64,000 nucleotides of DNA, taken from Bombella pollinis (lineage in GTDB: Bacteria; Pseudomonadota; Alphaproteobacteria; Acetobacterales; Acetobacteraceae). The notes beneath the pieces are model-generated. The model searched no databases, was not told the origin of the DNA, and saw only the letters and a program-made list of their open reading frames with translations. The stretch lies in NCBI RefSeq assembly GCF_026385485.1, contig NZ_JANIDX010000001.1:124001-188000 (forward strand), in the 5' to 3' direction. Of the stretch, positions 24,725 through 33,077 are shown in pieces; the first letter of the stretch is position 1; each line of letters starts with the position of its first letter. The position numbers and the translations under genes were made by a program.

Positions 24725-26965
24725 TTAACGCTGAAGGTCAAAACGGTCCAGGTTCATCACCTTTGTCCATGCCTTCACAAAGTCGTTATAGAACTTCGCT
24801 TTAGCATCGTCAGAAGCATAAACCTCAGCCGCAGCGCGCAGCTCTGGGTTCGCACCGAAGACCAAGTCCACATCCGTGGCTGTCCACAGTTTCTGCCCTG
24901 TTGCGCGGTCAAAGCCCTCATAGAGGTCTTCCTGACCAGCAACCTTTTGCCAGCGTGTATCCATCGTCAACACGTTGGTGAAGAAGTCTTGCGTCAAGAC
25001 ACCGGGGGTCTTTGTCAGCACACCATTGGCGGAATGGCCAGAGTTGATGTCCAGAGTACGCAGACCACCAAGCAGGACTGTCATCTCAGGGATGGTCAGA
25101 CCCAGCGTGTCAGCCTTATCTACCATTGCGTTAAGCGGCGGGGTGTTATCGGCATCTGCACGATAGTAGTTACGGAAGGCATCAGCTGTCGGCTCCAACA
25201 GGTTGAAGGAGTTAACATCTGTCTGCTCTTGCGTAGCATCACCACGACCCGGTGCGAACGGCACCTGAATCTTCACGCCAGCTTTTTGAGCTGCATCCTC
25301 GATACCAACGCTACCGCCGAGAACGATGACGTCAGCCAGAGCAACCTTGCGAACGCTGTGAGCGTTAAACTTATCACGCACCTGTTCCAGCTTCGGCAGA
25401 ACAGCCTTCAGCTCCTCAGGATCATTCACAGCCCAGCCATTTTGCGGCATCAGAGCCAGACGGCCACCGTTAGCACCACCCCGGTGATCGGTCACGCGAT
25501 GAGAAGACGCAGCTGCCCATGCTGTTTTGATCAGCTCACGGTCAGACAGACCTGTTGCCGCAATCAGCTTACGCAGCTCACGAACATCAGCCTGATTGAT
25601 CGGCTTAGCTGGCATGTTGATGGGATCCTGCCAGACGAAGGTCTCTTTCGGAACTTCGCTACCGAAGTAACGGCTCTTCGGCCCCATGTCACGCACAACC
25701 AGCTTGAACCATGCACGAGCAAAAGCATCAGCGAATTCATTCGGATGCTCAGCCCAACGGGCAAGAATCTTGTGGTAAACCGGATCCGTCTTCAGCGCGA
25801 TGTCCGTTGTGAACATCATGATCGGACGCATCTTGGAAGGATCGTTCGGGTTTGCCGGGTCTGGAGCGATCTTGTCGTCCGTCTTGGTGTGCCACTGATG
25901 CGCACCAGTCGGGCTTGTCCCCAACACCCAGTCATTGTTCAACAGGTTGTCAATGTACTGTGTGGTGAAGTGGATCGGATCAGCAGACCAAGAGCCTTCC
26001 AGACCACTGGTGGAGGCATCATCAGCGGTCTGTGTGCCCTTAATGCAATGGTCAGCCCAACCAAGACCCTGATGCTCCACACCGTTAGCAACCGGCGGGC
26101 CGCTCAAGCAGGAGTTCGGATGCGCACCATGTGCCTTACCAAAGGTATGACCACCAGCGATAAGAGCCACAGTCTCTTCGTCATTCATCGCCATACGACC
26201 GAAGGCCAGACGAATCATCGCAGCGGACTTCACAGGGTCAGGATCGCCGTTCGGCCCCTCTGGGTTCACATAGATAAGGCCCATGTGCGTAGCAGCCAGC
26301 GGGTGCTTCAGAGTACCGTTCTGCCCAACCTGGAAGGAGCTCTTATTGGGGAAGAATGTGGTGCCCGGACCCCAATAAATCAGCTCGGACTGCCAGTCAT
26401 CAGGACGACCACCAACAAAGCCGAGGGTCTTAAAGCCCATCTGGTTCAGCGCGACATCACCTGTCAGGACGATAAGGTCACCCCAGGAGAGCTTCTCGCC
26501 ATATTTCTTCTTAACAGGCCACAGCAGACGCTTTGCTTTATCCAAGCTAGCGTTATCGGGCCAGTCATTCAACTGAGCAAAACGCTGTTGTGCGCCTTCC
26601 TCACCACCACGACCATCAATAGCACGGTATGTACCAGCATTATGCCATGCCATACGGATGAAGAACGGCCCGTAATTGCCATAGTCCGCCGGCCACCAAG
26701 GCTGGGACGTCAGCATAACCTTCTCGATATCCTTACGGACTTCTTGAAGATTCAGCTGCTCGAACTTCTTGTGGTAGCTCGTATAATAATCTGCACCATA
26801 TGGGTCAGACTCTGAATCATGGGCACGCAGCTTGGCCAGATTCATGCCCTTCGGCCAGTAATACTGGTTCGGAGAGGGCACATCAGCAGCCATAGCAACC
26901 GATGCGAAAGAGGTCAGTGTCGTGCTGGCAATCAGCAGAGCTGCCCCAAATTGTTTCAATTTCAT
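24725..26965 (-). CDS. katG: Catalase-peroxidase with signal peptide (exported KatG)
   Basis: Haem enzyme that disproportionates H2O2 and has peroxidase activity. The 746-residue protein has both KatG halves. Distal residues are Arg104, Trp107 and His108 in FIRMAWHNAGTYR, and the proximal His is in AGGHTFGKAHG. The Trp-Tyr-Met adduct residues are also present: Trp107, Tyr in MGLIYVNPEGPNG, Met in RMAMNDEETVA. The N-terminus (KLKQFGAALLIASTTL, ending AMAAD) is a Sec-type signal peptide, absent from most KatG. Codon use looks biased (mostly CAG for Gln where sampled), which may reflect high expression or transfer. A long antisense open frame covers it and is a shadow. Confidence 0.96.
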   Translation of the reverse strand: MKLKQFGAALLIASTTLTSFASVAMAADVPSPNQYYWPKGMNLAKLRAHDSESDPYGADYYTSYHKKFEQLNLQEVRKDIEKVMLTSQPWWPADYGNYGPFFIRMAWHNAGTYRAIDGRGGEEGAQQRFAQLNDWPDNASLDKAKRLLWPVKKKYGEKLSWGDLIVLTGDVALNQMGFKTLGFVGGRPDDWQSELIYWGPGTTFFPNKSSFQVGQNGTLKHPLAATHMGLIYVNPEGPNGDPDPVKSAAMIRLAFGRMAMNDEETVALIAGGHTFGKAHGAHPNSCLSGPPVANGVEHQGLGWADHCIKGTQTADDASTSGLEGSWSADPIHFTTQYIDNLLNNDWVLGTSPTGAHQWHTKTDDKIAPDPANPNDPSKMRPIMMFTTDIALKTDPVYHKILARWAEHPNEFADAFARAWFKLVVRDMGPKSRYFGSEVPKETFVWQDPINMPAKPINQADVRELRKLIAATGLSDRELIKTAWAAASSHRVTDHRGGANGGRLALMPQNGWAVNDPEELKAVLPKLEQVRDKFNAHSVRKVALADVIVLGGSVGIEDAAQKAGVKIQVPFAPGRGDATQEQTDVNSFNLLEPTADAFRNYYRADADNTPPLNAMVDKADTLGLTIPEMTVLLGGLRTLDINSGHSANGVLTKTPGVLTQDFFTNVLTMDTRWQKVAGQEDLYEGFDRATGQKLWTATDVDLVFGANPELRAAAEVYASDDAKAKFYNDFVKAWTKVMNLDRFDLQR

Positions 26966-27065
26966 CCTGATAATTTCCCTATTCGTGGATGAGGACTCGT
27001 TAGAGTGCGTAACAGTGGCAAGCTAGACGCTGCACGGCGTATGCCTCGCTGTCACACATCGCAGA

Positions 27066-27115
27066 GTTATATTATCGGGATGCAGGAAGGCAAGTAAATC
27101 GTTATTTTTAATAAC
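27066..27115 (-). promoter_or_regulatory. katG: Candidate katG promoter with upstream dyad
   Basis: On the minus strand TTGCCT (27093-27088) and TATAAC (27071-27066) are 16 bp apart, about 100 bases before katG. Immediately upstream of the -35, GTTATT-TTT-AATAAC (27101-27115) is a perfect dyad, a position used by activators such as OxyR. The OxyR link is a guess from context. Confidence 0.45.
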
Positions 27116-27191
27116 TCTTATAAACCAATTCTTTCCGGGCCTGGTTTCCCTTCTAAGAGAAAGTAAAATTTTTTACAAGACAAAACAGCAC

Positions 27192-27221
27192 AAAAAAACT
27201 CCGATAACCTAACAGTCGGAG
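27192..27221 (-). terminator. Orphan Rho-independent terminator between katG and the tRNA genes
   Basis: On the minus strand CTCCGA pairs with TCGGAG (27221-27199) and seven Ts follow. The nearest upstream gene on that strand, tRNA-Leu, ends 176 bases earlier, so it ends either a long tRNA trailer or a separate small RNA. Confidence 0.75.
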
Positions 27222-27396
27222 AAAATTGCCCTCTTAATAGGGGATTTGCATTGCACTATAAGCTCAAAATACCACCAAGTAAGACATCTTGTTGCAATAA
27301 ACTCGCAACACCTCTTAAATAAAGCACTCTAAACTGTGATGGTGTGAACTTTAAGAATCATACCTCATCAAAGAGCGATCATCTCTTCGAGAGAAT
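27222..27396 (-). ncRNA. Possible small RNA or long tRNA trailer
   Basis: This stretch between tRNA-Leu and the orphan terminator has no credible reading frame. It contains a TCTCT/AGAGA hairpin right after tRNA-Leu (near 27380-27393) and a TGTTGC/GCAACA hairpin (27310-27290), then the terminator. Together these could be a small RNA of roughly 100-170 nt. I see no convincing promoter of its own. Confidence 0.3.
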
Positions 27397-27483
27397 TGGT
27401 GCCCAGAAGAAGACTCGAACTTCCACGTCCTTGCGGACACAGGCACCTGAAGCCTGCGCGTCTACCAATTCCGCCATCTGGGC
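27397..27483 (-). tRNA. tRNA-Leu (anticodon CAG)
   Basis: The minus strand reads GCCCAGATGGCGGAATTGG at the 5' end, has a long variable arm, an anticodon loop TTCAGGT (anticodon CAG, codon CUG), the GTTCGAGTC T-loop, and an encoded CCA end. The 7-bp acceptor stem GCCCAGA/TCTGGGC is perfect. Confidence 0.96.
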
Positions 27484-27500
27484 ATACTCTTTTGAGAGTA

Positions 27501-27576
27501 TGGTGAACCGGCTGGGACTCGAACCCAGGACCATTCGATTAAAAGTCGAATGCTCTACCAACTGAGCTACCGGTTC
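27501..27576 (-). tRNA. tRNA-Lys (anticodon TTT)
   Basis: The minus strand shows GAACCGGTAGCTCAGTTGG, anticodon loop CTTTTAA (TTT), T-arm GGGTTCGAGTCCC and encoded CCA. It lies 17 bases upstream of tRNA-Leu and the two are co-transcribed. Confidence 0.97.
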
Positions 27577-27588
27577 ACTTGAAGAGGC

Positions 27589-27617
27589 TATCTACCCGCT
27601 CCCCTAAGGAGCGTCAA
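27589..27617 (-). promoter_or_regulatory. Promoter of the tRNA-Lys/tRNA-Leu unit
   Basis: On the minus strand TTGACG (27617-27612) and TAGATA (27594-27589) have a 17-bp spacer, and the predicted start is a few bases before tRNA-Lys. Confidence 0.7.
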
Positions 27618-27651
27618 CCCCACATAGCGGAGAAACCCGCCATGATGATGA

Positions 27652-27700
27652 TTTTCTTCCCCCTCTCTACGCCTCTCGCGCTCTTTAAGAGGGAAGAAAA
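27652..27700. repeat. Long inverted repeat after the cyclophilin gene
   Basis: TTTTCTTCCC(CC)TCT and AGAGGGAAGAAAA form a 13-bp stem with a two-base bulge around a 20-base loop. It probably serves as a terminator or 3' stabiliser for the cyclophilin mRNA, although no clear T-run follows on the minus strand. Confidence 0.5.
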
Positions 27701-27720
27701 CCTTTTACAAAGCCAGTATC

Positions 27721-28317
27721 TTACTTCTCGACATAAGCCTTAATGATGTGGTCCGGATTCTGCACCATGCCAGAGGCACCAGCCCCACGTTTGACCTTAT
27801 CGACAGCCTCCATCCCCTCAATGACCTGACCAACAATCGTATATTGGCCATCCAAAGACGGAACGCGATCAAACATGATGAAGAACTGGCTGTTAGCGGA
27901 GTTCGGGTCCATAGTACGGGCCATGCCCACTGTCCCACGGTCGAACACGGCCGTTTGGCTAAACTCTGCTGGCAGGTCGGGATAGCTGCTACCGCCTGTC
28001 CCCGTCCCTGTGGGGTCGCCTGTCTGCGCCATGAAGCCTTCAATCACACGGTGGAACTTCACACCATTATAAAAGCCCTCATTCGCCAAGGTCTCCAAAC
28101 GCTCCACCGCTTTAGGGGCGAGGTCTGGACGCAGCGCGATAACAACCTTGCCGTCCTTTAATTCCAAAACCAATTTATGCCCGCTTGTTGTCTCTGTCAT
28201 GGTTGTACCCTCTCCTAAATTATCACTATCAGCCTGCTCACTAGCCCAAGCTTGTGCCAAGCTTCCGCCAGCCGCGCATAAGGCTGTTAAAGCGGTGACG
28301 AAATGCCGCCGTTTCAT
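27721..28317 (-). CDS. ppiA: Exported peptidyl-prolyl cis-trans isomerase, cyclophilin type
   Basis: A 198-residue cyclophilin that catalyses prolyl isomerisation during folding. The N-terminus KRRHFVTALTALCAAGGSLA ends in QAWA-SE, a signal peptide with twin arginines, so the protein is periplasmic. Catalytic-site blocks are FHRVIEGFMAQTGDPTGTG (active-site Arg) and SANSQFFIMFDRVPSLDGQYT. It lies 4 bases after coaD in the gyrA-coaD-ppiA run. Confidence 0.93.
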   Translation of the reverse strand: MKRRHFVTALTALCAAGGSLAQAWASEQADSDNLGEGTTMTETTSGHKLVLELKDGKVVIALRPDLAPKAVERLETLANEGFYNGVKFHRVIEGFMAQTGDPTGTGTGGSSYPDLPAEFSQTAVFDRGTVGMARTMDPNSANSQFFIMFDRVPSLDGQYTIVGQVIEGMEAVDKVKRGAGASGMVQNPDHIIKAYVEK

Positions 28318-28321
28318 CTCA

Positions 28322-28822
28322 TTATCCTCCTGCTAATTTACCCCGCAAGTGACGAGCTGTCCTGTCACTGACAAAGGGGGAAATATCCCCCCCTAGGCGG
28401 GCAATCTCCTTCACAATCCGGCTTGCGGTTGTACGGTGATTCTCTGAGGCCAGCAAAAAGACCGTCTCAATCTCCGGGGCTAAACGCCGTAACGCACCAG
28501 AGAGCTGAGTCTCAAAGTCAAAATCCCCCGCAGAGCGCAACCCACGGATAACCGTCCCCGCCCCAGCTTGCCTAACTGCATCGACTAAGAGCGTATCAAA
28601 GCCTGTAACAGAGATGCGATCCCGGTGCGGTAGGCTAGCAATCTCTTGCTCTACAAGGCCGCGCCGCTCCTCAAAGCCTAAAAGCGGGGCCTTAGCATCG
28701 TTAATTGCCACACCAACCACAACATGATCGAACAACACCGCCGCCCGGTCAATCACATCCAGATGCCCAAATGTGATAGGGTCAAACGTACCGGGGTAGA
28801 AACCGATGCGCGGGTTAGTCAT
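28322..28822 (-). CDS. coaD: Phosphopantetheine adenylyltransferase
   Basis: Penultimate step of coenzyme A synthesis, adding AMP to 4'-phosphopantetheine. The start at 28822 (MTNPRIGFYPGTFDPITFGH) overlaps the end of gyrA by 8 bases and gives 166 residues, the family length; a longer frame reaches 28864 inside gyrA but would add unrelated residues. Nucleotidyltransferase motifs GTFDPITFGHLDVI and the C-terminal SASRIVKEIARLGGDISPFV-like block (here TTASRIVKEIARLGG) are clear. Confidence 0.95.
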   Translation of the reverse strand: MTNPRIGFYPGTFDPITFGHLDVIDRAAVLFDHVVVGVAINDAKAPLLGFEERRGLVEQEIASLPHRDRISVTGFDTLLVDAVRQAGAGTVIRGLRSAGDFDFETQLSGALRRLAPEIETVFLLASENHRTTASRIVKEIARLGGDISPFVSDRTARHLRGKLAGG

Positions 28823-31631
28823 CCGTTTTATCATCCGTAGCGGCTTCAGCTGTTTCGGCCTCACCTTCGGCAGAAGATTCAGCCTCCTCAGTCTCCTCCT
28901 CCATCACGGGGAATACGCTGATGATGCGCTCATCCCCATCGACACGGAAGAGCGTTACCCCCCCTGCCTGACGGGACATCACGCGCACTTGCTCCACTGG
29001 CAGACGGATAAGGCGGCCTGTATCGGTCACCATCATCACATCTGTACCATCTAGCGTTACAAGCGTGCCGACCACCTCGCGACCGCGGCGCGCATTGGAG
29101 AAGGTCATGTTATTAATGCCCTGCCCCCCACGGCCGGAGACGCGATAATCATACGCGGAGGACCGCCGCCCAAAGCCTGTATCTGTCACAGTGAGAAGGA
29201 TTTGCTCCTGCGCCTCAAGCGCGGCATAGCGTTCCTCACTCAGTGGGCTATCAGCGAGAATCCCCTCTAGCCCTTCTTCATCAGAGGCGACATCGCTGCT
29301 CTCATCAATATCCTCCTCAAGGGTCTCATCCCCCGCCTGAGCGGCAAGGACGCGGCGATGTGCATTTGCGGCGCGGAGATAAGCAGCACGCTCCTCCACG
29401 CTTGCCTCAACGTGATTCAATACGGCCAGAGAGACCACCTTATCCCCATCAGCGAGGCGAATACCCCGCACACCGGTGCTGCCACGCCCTGCAAAAACAC
29501 GCAGCACATCATCGGTGATATGGAAGCGAATCGCACGTGCATTACGCGTGGCAAGAAAGACATCCTGCCCCTCCCGGCATGTTGCCACGCCAATGAGCTG
29601 GTCATTTTCATCCAGCTTCATCGCGATAAGGCCAGAGGAACGAATATTGCGGAAGTCACTTAACCGGTTACGCCGCACATTCCCGCTTGCTGTGGCAAAG
29701 ACGAGATGCAAATCATCCCACAGCTCCTCATCTTGCGGCAACGGCAGCACGGCAGTGATAGTATCCTCGCCCAATTCCGGCAGCAGATTCACCAAAGCGC
29801 GGCCTTTGGCGGTTGGGGCTGCCTCTGGCAAATGCCAGACCTTCATCCGATACGCCTTCCCGCCAGAGGAGAAGAACAACACCCATTGATGAGTATGGGC
29901 ATTAAAGCTGCGGATGACGATATCATCACCACGCCGCCCTGCTGCCGTGCGCCCCCGCCCACCGCGATTCTGCGAACGGAATAAATCAAGCGGGGTCCGC
30001 TTAATAAAGCCATCGCGCGTGATGGTCACAACCATCTGGCCCGGCTCAATCAGGCTCTCATCGGACTGATCACCCAGCGCATCGGAGATTTCCGTACAAC
30101 GCGGGTCTGCCAGAGCAGCGCGTGCGGCCTGAAGTTCCTCCCGCATGACTTCCATACGGCGGACATGGCTGCCGATAATCCCCAACAATTCCGTAATGCG
30201 CTGGCTGACCTCTGCCAACTCACCCTGAATCTTCTCCCGCTCAAGCCCTGTTAAGCGTTGGAGACGCAACTCCAAAATACCGCGCGCCTGTGCCTCGGTA
30301 AGATGGACGCGGCCATCAATAATCACATTGCCTTCATCATGGATCAATTCCAGCAGCGGCTCTACATCCGCAGCGGGCCATGTACGCGTCATGAGCTGCT
30401 CACGCGCTGTAGCGGCATCTGGTGCGGAGCGGATGAGGGCAATGACCTCATCAATATTCGCCACAGCCAGCACCAGACCAACGAGCAAATGCCCACGGTC
30501 GCGCGCTTTATTCAAATCGAACCGCGCCCGGCGGAGAATCACATCCTCACGGAAGCGAATAAACGCATCCAACACATCGCGCAGCCCCATCGTACGGGGG
30601 CGGCCTTCATCCAGAGCCAGCATATTCACGCTAAAACTCGTCTGAAGCTGCGTAAAGCGATAAAGCTGATTCAACACCACTTCCGGCGTAGCATCACGCT
30701 TTAGCTCAATCACCACCCGCATACCGGAGCGATCACTCTCATCGCGGATGTCGGAAATGCCTTCAATATCCTTAGAGCGGACAAGGTCGGCAATCTTCTC
30801 CTGCAACGTCGCTTTATTGACCTGATAAGGAATCTCCGTCACCACAATGGCAAAACGGTCTTTACGGATTTCCTCAATCTCAGCACGGGCACGCACAGGG
30901 ATGGAGCCACGGCCTGTCTCATAAGCCTGCCGGATACCCCGGCGGCCCATAATAATTCCCCCCGTTGGGAAGTCCGGCCCCGGGACAATCTGCATGAGGT
31001 CTTCAAGCGTCATATCCGGGTTAGCAATAAGGGCTAGGACAGCATCAATCACCTCGCCCGGATTATGGGGTGGGATGTTCGTAGCCATACCCACCGCAAT
31101 ACCGGACGCCCCATTAACTAAAAGATTCGGGAAGGCAGCCGGAAGAACCTGCGGCTCTTGCTCGCTCTCATCATAATTAGGCTGGAAGGCAACCGTATCG
31201 CGGTCAATATCATCCAGCAGGAAAGAGGCTGATTTTGCTAAGCGGGCCTCGGTATAGCGCATAGCCGCAGGGCTATCCCCATCGACAGAGCCAAAATTAC
31301 CCTGCCCATCCACAAGCCGCACACGCATGGACCATGATTGCGCCATGCGGACCATAGCATCATAAATGGAGCTATCACCATGAGGGTGATATTTACCCAT
31401 CACGTCACCGACCGCGCGGGCCGATTTACGATAAGGCTTATCCGCCGTAAAGCCGCTCTCTCGCATAGCGTACAAAATACGGCGATGCACAGGCTTCAGC
31501 CCATCGCGCACATCTGGCAAAGCGCGGGAGACGATCACCGACATCGCATAAGCCAGGTAAGAGGAGCGCATTTCCTCCTCAATCGTTACTGGGAGACGGT
31601 CGGAGGGTAAAATATCGTGCGGCTCGCTCAA
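28815..31631 (-). CDS. gyrA: DNA gyrase subunit A
   Basis: Type II topoisomerase breakage-reunion subunit, 938 residues. The active-site Tyr is residue 126 in SPAAMRYTEARLAK. The quinolone-determining region reads HPHGDSSIYDAMVRMAQ, keeping the Ser and Asp that correspond to E. coli Ser83 and Asp87, so no classical resistance change. The GyrA box is QNRGGRGR in the C-terminal propeller. An acidic insert (EEDIDESSDVASDEEGLEG) interrupts the propeller and the extreme C-terminus is an acidic tail. First gene of gyrA-coaD-ppiA. Confidence 0.97.
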   Translation of the reverse strand: MSEPHDILPSDRLPVTIEEEMRSSYLAYAMSVIVSRALPDVRDGLKPVHRRILYAMRESGFTADKPYRKSARAVGDVMGKYHPHGDSSIYDAMVRMAQSWSMRVRLVDGQGNFGSVDGDSPAAMRYTEARLAKSASFLLDDIDRDTVAFQPNYDESEQEPQVLPAAFPNLLVNGASGIAVGMATNIPPHNPGEVIDAVLALIANPDMTLEDLMQIVPGPDFPTGGIIMGRRGIRQAYETGRGSIPVRARAEIEEIRKDRFAIVVTEIPYQVNKATLQEKIADLVRSKDIEGISDIRDESDRSGMRVVIELKRDATPEVVLNQLYRFTQLQTSFSVNMLALDEGRPRTMGLRDVLDAFIRFREDVILRRARFDLNKARDRGHLLVGLVLAVANIDEVIALIRSAPDAATAREQLMTRTWPAADVEPLLELIHDEGNVIIDGRVHLTEAQARGILELRLQRLTGLEREKIQGELAEVSQRITELLGIIGSHVRRMEVMREELQAARAALADPRCTEISDALGDQSDESLIEPGQMVVTITRDGFIKRTPLDLFRSQNRGGRGRTAAGRRGDDIVIRSFNAHTHQWVLFFSSGGKAYRMKVWHLPEAAPTAKGRALVNLLPELGEDTITAVLPLPQDEELWDDLHLVFATASGNVRRNRLSDFRNIRSSGLIAMKLDENDQLIGVATCREGQDVFLATRNARAIRFHITDDVLRVFAGRGSTGVRGIRLADGDKVVSLAVLNHVEASVEERAAYLRAANAHRRVLAAQAGDETLEEDIDESSDVASDEEGLEGILADSPLSEERYAALEAQEQILLTVTDTGFGRRSSAYDYRVSGRGGQGINNMTFSNARRGREVVGTLVTLDGTDVMMVTDTGRLIRLPVEQVRVMSRQAGGVTLFRVDGDERIISVFPVMEEETEEAESSAEGEAETAEAATDDKTDD

Positions 31632-31742
31632 GACAAATCAACCTATTTTCTATAAATGGTTAGGGTCCCTAGCATAGCCTATTCTACCGAGAGTTCCTAG
31701 TTTGTTCCGTCCATCCTCTTTTATCGCGCTCTTTTTACCCTT

Positions 31743-33077
31743 ATGAGCCACCCTGCTGCCCCCTTTATCACACCCCTCCCATGGCAGCCGCCTGCGGCAT
31801 TTTTCCCCCTCTGCCGCACGACAGAACATTCCGTTTTTCTCGATAGTGGCGGCCCTGCCACACAAGACCGCCATCGTTGGAGCTTGCTTTGCCCCCGCCC
31901 GGTGGCTCATCTCACCCTGCCTTTGGCAGAGATACACCAGTTTCCCCAAACATTACGCCAGTTCCTCACCACTCATGCCCCCGCTACACCGTTAGAGCCT
32001 ATGGATGACGCTCTGCCCTTTCTGGGTGGGGTGATTGGTATGCTCAGCTATGAGGCGGGTATGCGCTATGCAGGTCTAACCTCCCGCCATCAAACAGAAT
32101 GCCCCGCCTTAACAGCCCTTGCCTGCCGGGATTTCTTCCTCTTTGACCGGCGCGCACAAAAATTATGGTGGGTCAGCGCGGAGGGGCTCCCTCCCCCCGC
32201 TATGCCCACCCCAACGCATAAACCCGCCCTAACGCCACATCTCACCCCTCATGCCACGCAAAATGCCTCACACTGGCAAGAGGCTGTACAAACTATGCGG
32301 CGTTACATCGCAGCCGGCGATATCTTCCAAGCGAACCTCACTATGCGCTGGCATGCTGACCGCCCCGCAGGGTTGGACCTCCCACTTTTATATGAGCAAC
32401 TCCGCACCCAGTGCCCTGCCCCCTTTGGGGCGTGGTTTCATACACCGGATTTTACGCTGCTCAGTGCCTCAGTTGAGCGGTTTATCGCCCTTGATGCCGA
32501 GGGCATGATTGAGACACGGCCCATTAAAGGCACCTGCCCCATCAGCCCAGACCCACAACAGAATGACGCTTTCAAAGAGGCTCTCCGCCATGATGAGAAA
32601 GAGCGGGCGGAAAACCTCATGATTACCGACCTGATGCGCCATGATATTGGGCAAGTCTGCCAGCTTGGCAGCGTCACCGTGCCGCAGCTTTTTGCAGTCG
32701 AGGCATTTGCCCATGTGCATCATCTTGTCTCTAGCGTGCAAGGGCGGCTCAGACCGGGGTTAGATGCAGCGGACCTCCTCGCCGCCACAATACCGCCCGG
32801 CTCCGTCACCGGGGCCCCAAAATATCGGGCTATGGAGATTATTGATGAGGTCGAGACCTCCGCACGCGGGGCCTATTGTGGGACGCTTTTCCGCCTCGGA
32901 TGGGATGGCACGCTTGATAGTGCCGTTATCATCCGCAGTATCAGCGTAACAGCCAAGACCCTTGCCATCGGGGCTGGTGGGGGCATCACATATCCCTCCC
33001 ACCCAGAGCGCGAATATGAGGAAATGTGCCTCAAAGCCGCGCCTCTTTTAAAGGTGCTTCGCCATTATGGCTCATAA
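31743..33077 (+). CDS. pabB: Aminodeoxychorismate synthase component I
   Basis: Makes 4-amino-4-deoxychorismate for p-aminobenzoate and folate. The 444-residue protein has the chorismate-binding domain; PIKGTCP carries the Lys typical of PabB rather than the Ala of TrpE (PIAGT). Other blocks: YIAAGDIFQANLTMRW, MITDLMRHDIGQVC, PPGSVTGAPKYRAMEIIDE and GAGGGITYPSHPEREYEE. It overlaps the pabC-like gene by 11 bases. The glutaminase PabA is not in this window. Confidence 0.94.
   Translation: MSHPAAPFITPLPWQPPAAFFPLCRTTEHSVFLDSGGPATQDRHRWSLLCPRPVAHLTLPLAEIHQFPQTLRQFLTTHAPATPLEPMDDALPFLGGVIGMLSYEAGMRYAGLTSRHQTECPALTALACRDFFLFDRRAQKLWWVSAEGLPPPAMPTPTHKPALTPHLTPHATQNASHWQEAVQTMRRYIAAGDIFQANLTMRWHADRPAGLDLPLLYEQLRTQCPAPFGAWFHTPDFTLLSASVERFIALDAEGMIETRPIKGTCPISPDPQQNDAFKEALRHDEKERAENLMITDLMRHDIGQVCQLGSVTVPQLFAVEAFAHVHHLVSSVQGRLRPGLDAADLLAATIPPGSVTGAPKYRAMEIIDEVETSARGAYCGTLFRLGWDGTLDSAVIIRSISVTAKTLAIGAGGGITYPSHPEREYEEMCLKAAPLLKVLRHYGS

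Noticed and set aside
24947..26815. A 622-codon plus-strand open frame antisense to katG
   Set aside because: It mirrors katG codon bias (few stop-generating antisense codons), has no ribosome site or domain, and the katG frame has full catalytic motifs.
26966..27720. Integration site or genomic island boundary at the tRNA-Lys/tRNA-Leu pair
   Set aside because: No integrase, no direct repeat of the tRNA 3' end and no composition jump in the flanks.
31338..31610. Short plus-strand frames within gyrA, priA and folP
   Set aside because: They lie wholly inside genes with intact motifs and lack start signals.
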